Positions 1 through 10,765 of a stretch of DNA of 64,000 nucleotides are shown piece by piece (position 1 is the stretch's first letter; every line of letters begins with the position of its first letter). Origin of the DNA: Sarocladium kiliense (taxonomy: Eukaryota; Ascomycota; Sordariomycetes; Hypocreales; Sarocladiaceae). Under the pieces are notes generated by a model. That model did not search any database and was not told the DNA's origin. It saw nothing but the letters and a program-made list of their open reading frames with translations. The position numbers and the translations under genes were made by a program. Location of the stretch: contig JAUZTG010000027.1 in assembly GCA_030734395.1 (NCBI GenBank), forward strand, positions 62,001-126,000, given 5' to 3'.

Positions 1-2
1 TG

Positions 3-212
3 CAAGAGGCCGGGCCATCCTTGATACGCGCCTCTCAGGCTATGCAGGAAGCGTCATGGAAACTGGTGCATGAAGAGGAAACAAGCGCGATGGAGAAGAC
101 AGGTCTGGCTCTGGAAGATGCGCAAAAGAGATTGGAGGAGATTAGTATAGCGTTCAACCTTGTGACGAGGTTAGGTGACGGCGACTGCTCCGGCTCGGAA
201 TTCGAGAGATGA
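3..212 (+). CDS. 3' end of an unidentified gene (partial)
   Basis: An open frame runs in from the left edge and stops at 212. It encodes about 69 residues rich in Glu, Lys, Ala and Leu (EDAQKRLEEISIAF near the end) that would form an amphipathic helix or coiled coil, finishing in an acidic, Gly/Ser-containing tail. No start is visible, so this would be the C-terminus of a gene lying mostly outside the window. It could also be a chance open frame. No domain is recognised. Confidence 0.35.
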   Translation, partial: QEAGPSLIRASQAMQEASWKLVHEEETSAMEKTGLALEDAQKRLEEISIAFNLVTRLGDGDCSGSEFER

Positions 213-624
213 GGGACTTACGTCGTGGTTGCGAAGTGCAGAGTCAGGGCATATTATGTGAACAAGCGTGCAATAATTTTAGCGTATCACTATGTTCAGA
301 TTCTTGTGGCTTGAGTTGATTCTTTGCTCCTCCTGCTGAGCATCCACCGCTATGATCTATCTGTAATACCACCCCAACATAGGCACCGCGGAGAAGCGAG
401 GCGCAGGGCGAGATGCATGACATCCGCGTTTCTGGCCCCCCTCCAGGCACAGCATTACGGCACAGACGAACTTTCAGCTACCTCAACTGACACGAAACCG
501 AACCTCTTCCTCAATTTAAACATCCCCGACCCAACAAACATGACCCAACACCACGACAAATTTTGTTTCCTACTATATCATCACTCATTGAGTGCCTCGT
601 ATTGCTTAGCCCGGCACGCGCGGA

Positions 625-1297
625 ATGGATCGTCCGCCCCAGATCAAGATCTTAACCATTGGCGACACGGGGGATGGGCCCACCGTGTTTATCCGTCAGG
701 TGAGAATCCTTCGTCGAAAGAAGTGTAAGTCGCCTAGCAACGGTAGTGGGACTGACGATGGCCCAGTATTGCGATGGCTGCTACATGCCCGGAATTATAG
801 GCACAGAGGGGGAGCCTGACACTCGGACATTTGTCCTCGAGGACCAGAGCCTACTGGTAGATCTCTTAGACATCTCTCGCTGCGCTGGGCGTGCAGACGG
901 AGATGGTGTCGACTTGAGGTCAATCTTCAAGGCCGCCGATGCACTGATTGCAGTCATCGAGCCAGCAAAGCCAGTTTCTTTGTCATGGCTTGAGGGCAAC
1001 AGGTTCAGCCAAAGCAAGGCTCTGATCGACGAGCAGAAGACAAGTGACTCCCTAACGGAGACAGCAGTTGTGCTCCTGTGGCACGATGACGAGGCCTCCG
1101 GCATGACGGAGGAGGAACAGCGGGAAGTTGGCAGGCAGAAGGCCCAGTCGTACGCGGCCAGGGCGGCCGGTGATGTTGAGGTCTACTTTGCCCACGCCTT
1201 TTCAGGCGCGGGCGTCGAAGAGGCCGTGAACGGCACAGTCGCCAGAGTTACACAGAGGAAGCGAACCGCTGAGGCGGGGACGATAGGAACGGGATGA
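625..1297 (+). CDS. Ras-like small GTPase homologue with degenerate nucleotide-binding motifs
   Basis: Two phase-consistent exons, 625-699 and 767-1297, flank a 67-bp GT..AG intron (700-766) and give 201 residues, the usual Ras-family length. The fold is recognisable in order: an N-terminal strand with a P-loop-like GDTGDGPT (residues 13-20), an effector-loop-like segment around YMPGIIGTE (31-39), a switch-II-like LDIS (59-62), a VVLLWHDDE strand (126-134) where NKxD is expected, and AFSGAGVEEA (169-178) at the SAK position. The P-loop lysine is Pro19, DxxG is lost and NKxD reads WHDD, so canonical GTP binding is unlikely. There is no C-terminal CaaX cysteine. Fungal genomes carry many such divergent Ras-like proteins. 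It may be a binding-only protein or a gene beginning to decay. Family assignment is by motif order only. Confidence 0.72.
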
Positions 1298-1720
1298 CGG
1301 TGGTGACGACTTATTATGGGTTGGCTTGTTGATGATGTTGCGAGATTTTGGGGAACCTGGACGTCTGATGTGATCAGGGTTTCGAGGTGGCCAACAAGAT
1401 TTGCCGTTTTTTCCATTTCTCGCAACAATGAGACATGGCGTAACCCTCTTGCAGACCTCCATGATGCATTAAGGGCTCTGGACTCAAAGAAGTTAGCTTA
1501 GTGAGATCATGTGATGCTAATCCGACTACTCAGATCTGCTGTCCAGGAACCGCAAACATCGAGCGACGTTACGGCGCATTCAGTTTACGAGCCATGCTAA
1601 GACGAGTGCTACGACCCTATATCGGAGATTGTCATGCAGCCTAACTCCCCGAACGACGTGGTGGTAGTAGGATAGTTCCCTGGAGAAAATTTGGCTTGGT
1701 ACAGAAGCAACTATGTCTAT
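1298..1720. other. Intergenic stretch, no gene seen
   Basis: The frames here are short, overlap antisense to the preceding exon and show no domain or splice structure. I see nothing in this stretch beyond the 3' flank of the Ras-like gene and the decayed 5' side of the next gene. Confidence 0.5.
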
Positions 1721-2788
1721 CACGAACAAGATTGAGCTGTTCATCCTCGACACAGGTGGCTAACCTCGCGCACAATGTAAGTTTACACTTGGTCCCTCTT
1801 CCTCGGGCTTCCCGGTCGCATTGCTAATGGCCGTGTACAGGAGTTCACGGGAGGCAGCAATATCGCCTCGAGATCTCGTTGGATTCACAGCAACCCTGAG
1901 ATCAGCACTACTCAGGACGAGAATGGCGGCGGAAAAAAAGGGCCATGGTAGCTGTATGCTCACTCGAGCCGCTGGTCACAAGTTCGGGATCGCCAAGCAC
2001 ATCTCCCCGGTATCGTGCGTACTCCCAAGACTGGTATTGAGTACTATCTCTCAGGTCTGAGACGCATCAACGATGACGTGGGTGAAGGGAAGAGGGCCGT
2101 GTTGTTGCTTTCGTTGTACTGGCCGAAGACCAGAGACGACCCGGGGAATACTCAGGTGCCACTGTGGGAGAAAGACGGGGTCGAGGGATATCCCCGGATC
2201 CGGGCAACGATGCTGGAACTCTTCAGGGAGTTGACTCGCAAGGGTGTCACGATCGTGACCGGTAGCGGTAACAATGACGCGGTAAGTCTGTCGGGGAGAC
2301 GATGTTTGAAGTCGGCAAAGAGGAAACCACTGACAGGGCTTCCACAGCAAGAAGTCGACGGCTTGCCCGCCTCACTGGGTGACAGCACTGCGGCCGAAAA
2401 TGATCGACTCGACGAGCTTATCGTTCTCGGTGCAACGAACCATGAGAGTACCGAGAGATGGGTTACCTATGAGGGACTCCAGGGCTCTAATCGCGATGTT
2501 GCAAAAAGGCTGCCACATCTGTGTGCCCCTGGATGGAATGTCAAATGCACACAGAAGACCGTCGATCCGGAGTACGGCCACGACCAGTACAGAGATAGCA
2601 CCGGGACATCGGACGGTGGGTAGTGTATTCTCTAGCTTGGGAAAGCAAGCAATGTGCTCACACAGACTTCAGCCGCCGCTGCCACAGCAAGGCTTGCCGC
2701 ATACTTCCTTTCCATTAGGGGCTTAGGTCCCTTTGATAGGGCCAGCGCAGACTATCCGACTGAGAAGGATCGCTTGGCAAATGAATGA
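1721..2788 (+). pseudogene. Decayed subtilisin-like (S8 family) serine protease
   Basis: All three catalytic-motif regions of a subtilase survive in order but in broken frames. The Asp motif FILDTG lies at 1740-1757 and is followed at once by an in-frame TAA (1761-1763). A clean intron (1777-1840, branch CTAAT) leads to an exon starting EFTGG. The frame then shifts at a run of seven A (1933-1939) into the His motif GHGSCML (from 1941), and shifts again near 2010 into TPKTGIEYYL. The oxyanion-region segment VTGSGNN precedes a second intact intron (2282-2347), after which come DELIVLGATN and APG. The Ser motif begins as GTS near 2600, but no in-phase donor joins it to the expected continuation SAAAATARLAAYFLS (about 2669-2715). 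With one stop, two frameshifts and a ruined splice site, no working protease can be made. Confidence 0.72.
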
Positions 2789-4045
2789 TGAGGAGGGTCA
2801 TCATCTTCTTCTTCTTCTTCCTCTGTCTCCTCTTTCCTTTTGCGTTTCCGCTCTGCTTGAATTACGCCTTCTTCCCTTCCTTCTTCGTCTTGTTTCCCTG
2901 GGTCCTCTTCCGAAGCGCTAGATTCACCGCTAAGGTCATCCAGGTGAACTGTATCGTTTGATGGCTCTGTGTTCAGATCTTCGGTTCTTTCTGTTGGTTG
3001 CCCACAGAGCTTTTGAGAGCTCAAAGGGCCATAGTCCCAATCGACCTCATGATCATTTCCTGCCAGAATATGCAAGAACCAGAGCACCAAGTTCACAGTC
3101 CACTTCTCGTCTGTCTCTCCAGCTTCTCCAGAGTGGGCTGACCATGGAATAGATACATACTCCATCATGCCATTCTGAGACACGCTGTCTAAGAGCATTA
3201 TATCTTTATCGCAGGGCCCTTGTGATCTATCAGCTCGCAAAGTTCTGCCCTAAGGCCACGTTGGACTTACCAGAAAGTCGGTCGATCGGCTTGATGCGAA
3301 AAACAAATGCCTCATTACAGCTGAGAATACAGCCATATCGACACATGTGTTGCACACAATACGAATAAGCCTGCCTTATAGGCATAGCCCATCCCTTGTT
3401 CTGTGCCCCTTCGACCCATCTTCCTTGGTCGTTAATAGGTTTCCGTGAGAAGAAGTATTGGCTCGTCCACACGGAAGCAGGTTTGTATTCTTTTAGGAAC
3501 TTCTCTACACCGGACCCTGGAGACACGGATCCAGAGTCTGGGTTTAGACGAGAGAGAGAAACCTTACTTCGTTTTCTTGCCTTCTTAGAATTAGCCCCGG
3601 CTGGTTGTTTTCTAACCCCAGCTGCGGGTGCTTCGGCGAAGACCTCTCTTGGCACCTTCTCCGTCCCTGGCTTCCAGATAACAGGGTTGAAAATATGTTT
3701 GACGGGTTGAAGAGCAGAAGTCACCATGCTTCTGGTCCATTTATCTATCATAGATATAGTCGCTTTCTCCGTTTCAACGTCGAGATCGGTATCGGGGGAT
3801 ATCGTTGGATACGCAGGCAGGTGTCTGCCTTCGCGTCGGACTTCCTGGAAAAGAGAGCCCTCGAATATTTTTCTGAGGACCTCTAAGTCATCAAACTCAT
3901 CCCACTTTTTTACCTCTTTAGGAACCAAATAGTGCTTGTTCTTGCTTGAATTGAAAGGTTTGTAGGCAGTCCTATCTTGAATGACTGCAGGATTGGGGTG
4001 AGTGAGGAACTGGAGAATAGAGCTCGCCGCATCTGAGGATCCCAT
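2752..4045 (-). CDS. Nuclease-like fungal accessory protein with acidic/basic tail
   Basis: Exon 1 (4045-3271) and exon 2 (3218-2752) join in phase across a 52-bp intron with a GTAAGT donor and CTGAT branch, giving about 413 residues. Residues about 150-175 form a Lys/Arg/Ser/Pro-rich linker. A folded block follows (about 190-310), with YSYCVQHMCRYGCILSCNEA, then EYVSIPW, then WTVNLVLWFLHIL. This order (helix, RYG strand, CNEAFVFR, short strand, helix) resembles the nuclease-like part of large fungal nuclease-kinase fusion proteins. An EYK in KEYKPA is a candidate E-x-K, but I cannot identify a secure catalytic set. The C-terminus has a basic KRKRK patch followed by an eleven-residue acidic run, suggesting nuclear localisation. 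It faces the Fta2-like gene head to head, 531 bp apart, so the two may share a promoter. Gene call firm, function tentative. Confidence 0.68.
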
Positions 4046-4576
4046 CTCTTATCTCTTGGAACTGACCAAATTAAGCCGAAGATGATTATTCAGTAGATGA
4101 TACCAGTGTCGCGCGGGCTAAGACAAAAGGTAAGACATTCGCCAGTAATCGCTGGACCAGCTCAGAGGAATGTGCCAGATATGGCCTTCATATAAAGCGC
4201 GGCACCCGGGCCACGCCACGCAAGCCTTGGTGCTACCCTCCCCTCCTTCTGTTCTATTTGAGGTGTGATATGTTGCACGAGCTGAACACCCTCCACAGCA
4301 TCAGTCACTCTCATTTGCAATCTTCTATGCATGTTGGTTCGGGTGATGCAGCCAAGTCTCCAATCATTGGGCGGAACCACGTTGCAATACTAAGCTACCC
4401 GCCCGTGTCGGGTAGGGTCGCATCGGGCCTTGTTTAGCTCCCGTGTCCTGAAAATGATGCCCCTGGCAAACATGGCGCAACGAAGGGTATATAGTGATCG
4501 AGCGACGTGCTGCCAAATACCCCCTCATGCCTCTGAGGAAGGGTTGTTCAAAGACCAACAACGCACGCACTTGACT

Positions 4577-5489
4577 ATGCCGAGACGACGAAAGACTTCA
4601 CCAACGCCCACGAGACTTCCTCCTTGCGATGGCCCAAAGCTCAATATTTTCCCGCACCACAAATCCCCGATAGAGTGGTTGGAGAGACTCGACTGCGACG
4701 GGGAGAAGACCGCAAGCGAAGGGTACGTTTTCCGGGCTAGGATCGAGAAGAAAGAGTATGCTATTAAAGTAGTAAGTGGGCTTCCAACAAGCCCCTACGT
4801 AAGGAATATTAATCGAAGACAATTAGTTCAACTTTTTTGATCCACGCGAACGGGATTATTTCTGGGCGCCCCTTCTGGGCAGGGAAACGCCTCTTCAGAC
4901 TGCGGCCTACTACACCGATCCGTTCTTTGCGGAATGTCGGGCGTACGGACGGATACAAGAAGGGATACAAGCAACAGCCAAAGGAAAAAGGCTACGACCC
5001 AACATCGCGGTATCGTGTCACGGGTTCTTGTTCTTGCGAGAAAGCGATGAACAGCGCCTTCGTACAGATTTCCACATCGACTTCGGCCACGACGCAGTCG
5101 ATCCAGACTACCAACAGAAAGTAGTTGGGGGTTACCAGGTTCGCGCTATTGTCAAGAGTCTGGCATCTCACAATACTGGTGTCGATAAAGGCAGTCTGGG
5201 AAGGATTCTCAGAGGGATCAAAGCTCTAAACAGACAGAAGATATTCGTTATGGATATCAGACTCGACAATTACAGGGATGGCATGATTGTGGACTTTGGA
5301 TCAGCGTGGACTGAGCCATACCCACCTTTGGATGCTATGGATACCTGGTTAGCTGCTTCTTCAAGGAGTGCCGACATGGATCTGTTCGATGAGATGGTTG
5401 AGGAAGAGAATATCCCAAATCCAAATGCGGTCCGAGCAACATGCAATCACGAATACTATGAGAAACTACGACCAAGACAGAAGAAATAA
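4577..5489 (+). CDS. Fta2-like (Sim4 kinetochore subunit family) protein with kinase-like motifs
   Basis: Exons 4577-4771 and 4827-5489 join in phase across a 55-bp GTAAGT..TTAG intron and give 285 residues. EYAIKV ends exon 1 and FNFFDPRERDYFW opens exon 2, followed by YYTDPFFAECRAYGRI, a pattern I associate with the fungal FTA2 family (Kinetochore Sim4 complex subunit). In fission yeast Fta2 is part of the inner kinetochore; expanded filamentous-fungal members are uncharacterised. K64 (YAIK), D208 and N213 (MDIRLDN), and D221-F-G (VDFGS) stand where the Lys, catalytic-loop Asp/Asn and DFG of a protein kinase would be. The D-to-N spacing of five is kinase-like, but the N-to-DFG spacing is shorter than usual. 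The chosen ATG is the last before the conserved part; upstream in-frame ATGs exist. It is divergently paired with the nuclease-like gene. Confidence 0.7.
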
Positions 5490-5550
5490 TTTGAGAGCAG
5501 AATTAGGGGCTTGAATGATCCTTAACTTTAGTGTTTTCTGTGCTTAGCAA

Positions 5551-6524
5551 TTATTTAGCAGCCCCGACAAGGGCTTGAAGCAAGTAACTACTTAACCAGA
5601 TGAAGCGTGTTTCCCTCACGGTACTGATGCTCAACGCTCCCGTCGCCTCTTTGCATGATACGTTGCAGTCGCCGTCTGCACCAGACCACCTGAAGGTATA
5701 GTACTGTGACCCGCAGGTGGTAGCATTTACCTTGCTCTGGCGCTGCTGGAGCGAGGTGAGATGAAGTGCAGAGTGTGGGGCTTCTCTCTTATCAAGGACG
5801 ACCTTCGCCTTGAGTTGTTTGTCCTGTTTCTTCTTCGGACCTTCATCGGCAGTCTTGCAGAAGGCGTCGATCATCTCCTGTAAGCAAGTTTGGCCGATGG
5901 AGACGAGGCCGCCTTTGCATACCGGCTCGCCAGCCTGGAAGGACATACCCTGGCTCTCGTAGTATTCCAGGAGATGCTTCTGGAATTCCTCACCTAGATC
6001 GGCAGTGCCCCCAATCTTTGGGACCACAGTGATATCCGGGAGAACGCCAATAATGATGTCCTGGGAGGCGCCAATTATGGATGTGGTTGTAACCTGTTCA
6101 CCAGAGATGCATCGTCTGAGTTTTTGCATCACCGCTTCTTCATCCTTCTCGGTTCGTTTACGAACGGGAATACCGAAACCCTCGATCTTGGATTCGTCTT
6201 CTGGAAGCGCTACAAGAGATTTAGTCTTCTTGCCACGTGTGCGCACCATCATGGCTTCTTGGTAAGGTGGCGAATAGGTATGAATGCGTTGCACATAGAG
6301 GAGAATGTGGACGGAGTGAATATCTTCATGGATCACTCATCATATTTGCATTTTTCTATAAGTCTCTCTCCAACGACTAGGAGGATCACCTCGCCGTCAA
6401 GCACTTCTCTGTTGAGGGTTAGCTTGAGTTCCGTGCTATCCTCTTCGTCCCCAAGCGTGCTCCCTTCGACCTCTTCGAGACTAAGAAGACCAAGAACAGC
6501 CGAGTATACCACTGCCAGAATCAA
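5551..6524 (-). CDS. Hypothetical cysteine-containing, possibly secreted protein; exon structure uncertain
   Basis: A long open block from about 6270 to 5551 encodes a hydrophilic stretch, then a segment with spaced cysteines ([38 protein letters not shown]) typical of small extracellular fungal proteins, ending in [13 protein letters not shown]. Upstream, an open frame from 6524 begins with a hydrophobic signal-like segment ([16 protein letters not shown]) but has no in-frame ATG before a stop, and no clear splice links the two. The real start is therefore unknown and an additional 5' exon is possible. I do not recognise the family. The gene converges on the Fta2-like gene, with 61 bp between stop codons. 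Confidence 0.38.
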
Positions 6525-6539
6525 TACGAGATAACGACC

Positions 6540-8585
6540 GACCTACAACACCGATTGCACCTCTTTCTCCCCTCGACACCCCCGGACAGCACAAGCGGAA
6601 GCGCGCTGCCATAGATCTCTGCCGTCGCAAGAACCGCTTCCTTTGAAAGAACTCAAGGACCAGGTCACTCGTGAGCGACCGCGGATTATGAAGGAAAGAA
6701 TATGAACTTACATCTGAAGAGATTCTAGGCTATGGGTTGTATATCTAGTGTCCTTGCACTAACGCACGAAGAATGCGTCTGTAAGGCAAGAGCTCTCATC
6801 TCCCAGGCAAAAGAGGTCAGACTATTCTTTGATCTTCCAACGTCAAGTCGTTAGGTAAATCTTGTGACATGGCCGAAGAGCGTCCTACACTAACTCAGTC
6901 GACACTCACATAACTCAGGTGCTGACCAGTTCACCTAAATCATGTCCATATGCATGTGCTAGATTGGGGCTGCTCACTGGCAGTCGCTCTGCTTTGTTCT
7001 TCGGTGGTCGAAGGACCAAGGCGGGAGATGTGATATGATATTGTGTCCTCTGACAGGATCCAATGTCAAGATTCTCTCCCCGATGGCAATTTAATTTAGT
7101 GCTATACTGAGTTGATCAACAGATAGCAATGAATAGAGTAAGAATGTTATTCTCTATAGGGCTTCTGTAACGAGGAACGCAGGAACACAAGGATCCCGTG
7201 ACTGCATTCACATTATGCCCGAATATTGATCTATTGATCTAGAGACATCACCAGCCTCGCCAAAGGATAACTACAACATCTGCTAAACATGAAAAGCAAT
7301 CCAAGTTGCAAAGTTACGCTTTGCCTTGTCCAGCAGCTATTGGTACGCCTCGGTCTCAGCGCTGGTGGCAATCAGTTGGTAGCAAAGAGCTTATCTCTTC
7401 CAGTCAGGCGATTCTGACGAATCAGGTGATAAGACACCAGGAGCTACGAAATTCAATGATCGATTTTCATTGCGCGACTGTGTGTGTAGTGGAAGGACGT
7501 TAAGGTGGATGAGGCGACGTGACGCAGAGAGTGACTGATGGTCTCACATCATTCGCATTATATTATTATTATATGAGTCTGCGGCACACCATAGTGAGTA
7601 TATCGCTCGTGGTAATCATAATTTTGAGTCCGACTGATTGGCTGATAGTAGTTATTATCTCAACGGCGTTGTCGCTGCGACTGACTGGGATAAATCATGG
7701 TGGCATACGAGTGTGGCGTCGTGTCATAGGCCTGTGTGCAGGAGTAGATTGCACTGTGTGGCAGATAGTGTGGCTGGCACAGTCATGTGGCGCAGTAGTG
7801 TGGTGAAGTAGTGTGGCGCCTAACTCGTGGCGGAAGTGCGGTGGTGCCGCACTCGCCTCGACGCATGACCCTACCCTGTATATCGATGGCCGACAGGACC
7901 GTCCACCACGAGCTCAGTATGTGAGTTCTTCAGCACCGAGTGTAATCATATCCCCTCTGACTTGCAGACACGGCGGAGTGCGGTGATGGTAAGGCAGTTG
8001 AAGCAATCGATAATTAAAAAGGGAGAAAAAGCAATTAGTAGTGGGAAGGCAATGGAAATAATCACGGGAAATTCTTCACAAGGAGCAACATCATCTGACC
8101 TACTCAAGAACGACTGCCTGGATTTATCACATACTTCACCAGCTGAAGCACCTGACCACAATCCTGGAGAGGAGTTAACACGACGTGCTCGCCAGTTAGT
8201 GCCCAGATAGCCTACAGAGGAAAACGCATTCGCGAATCAAGAGGTGAAAACCCATCGTCAACGTAACAAGCCCCTCATGTCCTGAATCCACTCCTCGCAA
8301 ATCTGTCTCGCTCGATCCTGCCTCAGCTCACTGTCCTCGAGCAACTCTAGCGCTCTTTCAGTTCGGACAAGGGTGCGTCTTTGGAGGACGATGGCATGCG
8401 TGGGTGATGGCGTAAGGTCGCGATGGTGTCGGGAGGAGGTTCTGGCCCGCTCATCTCTGTGTCTTACCCGTGAGGCTCAGTCTCGGTCGCGGTCTTGATC
8501 TCGGTCTCGGTCTCGATGTCAATCTTGGTCTCGACCAGCAGGCTGACGACTCGGCTGATGTGCATCGTCTGCAGCTTGACGATTC
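6540..8585. other. Two-kilobase stretch without a supported gene
   Basis: Only short frames without domain features are present, including one of 95 residues (7519-7806) with hydrophobic runs and one of 82 residues (7962-8210). Near 7556-7574 there is a short TAT-rich run. At 8480-8535 an imperfect hexamer array (GGTCTC-like) lies just beyond the stop of the next minus-strand gene. No RNA gene or transposon terminus was seen. Confidence 0.45.
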
Positions 8586-10118
8586 TCATTGATCCCTTTT
8601 TGACCTTGGCGATCCTGATGCCGTCGTTCCACGTCTCTTGGATGTTCTCGGCTGTAAAGGTGCCCGGGCGCCTTCCATAGACTCAGATTGCCTCAGTCTT
8701 GCTGCAACCCTGTTATTGGGACCGTGGTCGCGGTCTCTGGCCCCGACGACGCCTCTCTTGCCTGACAACCACTGCCGTACCTGCGAATGTCTAGACCTCA
8801 TTCTTCTGTCCTCGCGATGACGCCCATGAGCGTGTCCCATCCAAGCTGGTGATGAATCGGGTGGCGTTGGAAGATGAAGTTGCCCTGGCGGGAGGCCATA
8901 GTCGGAATGATGGACAGACATAGTGCCCATAACAGGGTTGTAGGATGATGGAGCTAGACCGGCCGGGTTGTACGAGGACGGTGCGAAAAAGAAGGGGTTG
9001 TATAGCGAAGGTCTGGTGCTATGTGAGTCGCCAGATGACGATATACCGAGTCGCTGATCTGGAGTCCTCCAGTGCGTAGTTGACCCTGACTGACTCGCAG
9101 CCGCCGGGTCAGCGAAAGGATCAGGTGGCGAAGACACATCTGCACAGGCTTCTATCATGGGATGATCGACGTCGTCGCTCATGCCTCTTGATCCCCGCTG
9201 ACTTTGCTCCTGGCCCGGATGACATGGCATATACTCGTTGGAGGAAGGCTTTATCGAAAGGAAGTCGAAACTCGATTTAAGTGAAGTTGGCTCGTGTGAG
9301 GTCCTGCTCGACCCTTGATGTCGATGAAGTTTTCGGCCACGGAGATGGTATACTCGAGGAGGCTTGGGAGCCGTCGTAGCTGGATAGAACGCTGTGAGTT
9401 TGCGCCGGAGTATGAGAACCTACCAATCCTTGACGACGGGTGTGTGGAGGAGTTTGCTGAGATTCGCGATCAGTGTCGAAGTAGACAGGCTCTGCAACAG
9501 TTGTATCTCCATCCCAGTCTGACCTCAGCCACTTGTCTAGCCCGGACGAGAACTCAAAGTGCCCGTGCGCTGCTGTGCGGACGAATCCTCGTCTCTGAAG
9601 TTCTATAAACATCTGTTGTAGCTTCCTCTGCGCCCTGGGCCAGAGTAGCTGCGACATCCGACCGTCGGGCCATACCCAGTTCAAGTCCTGCAGAAGTGCA
9701 TCCTTCTCCGTCTGAGGAGATGATGGCAGTGATGTCAGCTGATTCAATCTGGTATGGTCTGCCCGGGTCCGGTCCGGATAGACCCATGGTTATGACAAGG
9801 TGGCCAGAAGTAGCCAAGGATCCAAGAGCTTACCTCGAGTTTGATGTCGTAGGGACATATTCTGTACTGAACAACAAAGCGCCACATCTTCAGAACCTGG
9901 CATTTCTCCCACACGATTCGCCCCGTCACCACTTCTTGCAGGGGTTTCCCCTCGACCGAATCGTGGGTGTTGGAGAGGCACATAGTTGACTGACAACGCA
10001 GACTGGAGTGACTGGTCCCGGAGTTGTCAAATACGACAGTGGCCATGCAGATGTGTGGCCTTGAGGGTCGACTCTGGCGGAGACGTCTGCAAGCCTTGAA
10101 AGCAGCAGCGCAGGGCAA
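8586..10118 (-). CDS. Hypothetical multi-exon protein with Pro/Ser-rich C-terminus
   Basis: Three coding-looking blocks follow one another on the minus strand: about 10050-9830 (EVVTGRIVWEKCQVLKMWRF..YDIKLE, ending at a GTAAGC donor near 9834), 9750-9350 (SPQTEKDALLQDLNWVWPDG, then WPRAQRKLQQMFIELQRRGF), and 9330-8586, a low-complexity tail rich in Pro, Ser and Tyr with a threefold SxYNP motif and ending in basic residues. The first junction is out of phase with the acceptor I can see, and the second would need a very small intron near 9320-9360, so the model may contain a frameshift or wrong boundaries. The protein is unrecognised. The middle block looks helical and globular, the tail disordered. 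Confidence 0.4.
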
Positions 10119-10765
10119 ACAGGAGCAGAATGCCCAAGTTTGCCTGACTCACTTGGCTGAGCCTCTCTGTTCATTGCGAGGGAGCCGCTCTCGATTATGG
10201 GCTGTCGCGCGGTGCCTCATGCAATTGCGATGCCGTCATGTGCAAGAAAGTGGAGTGTCGGGAAGCCGCTTCTGTTGCGAAGCCTCTGAGGCGGCGTTTG
10301 TAGGGCCTGATGGTTGGATCCGTGAGGAGAATCTGAAGGAGGAGGCGTATAGCGAGAAACCAAATTTGTCAAATGCCTGGACCAGTCGACCGAAATGAAG
10401 CGTGATCGCTGTTCTCGATGTAAAACCGTGACCTTCTACCATATCAACCTAGAAATGGCTTCAGTCTCGCCCAAGCATCACAGCAAAGACGTAAGTTGGC
10501 CTCAACCCTGTCCCGTCCTTGCGCTGCCACGCGCCGGCATGACATGGCATGAGATGACTCGCCGTGGCCATGGCCGTGCCCGAGCATCAGCCCACGAGAG
10601 AACAAGCAGGCGTTATTAACGATGGGACGCGGCCGTGATAGATGCTCTGCTGTACCCTTTGCCTCCCAGTCCTGAGGTGTCGTGGGTGCCCTGTGACGCA
10701 TGCAAAGGCAGTATTGTCATCTACCTCCTTCACCTGCTGGCGTACCCTTCAGCGACAGCAGTGGT
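10119..10765. other. Short region with only weak frames
   Basis: A minus-strand frame (10442-10236, 68 residues) could be a 5' exon of the preceding hypothetical gene, but no supported splice joins it. The remainder is probably upstream region for the plus-strand gene starting at 10766. Confidence 0.35.

Noticed and set aside
4394..4414. Short inverted repeat CTACCCG..CGGGTAG as a terminator
   Set aside because: It lies upstream of the Fta2-like gene in eukaryotic DNA, where such hairpins do not define termination; probably incidental.
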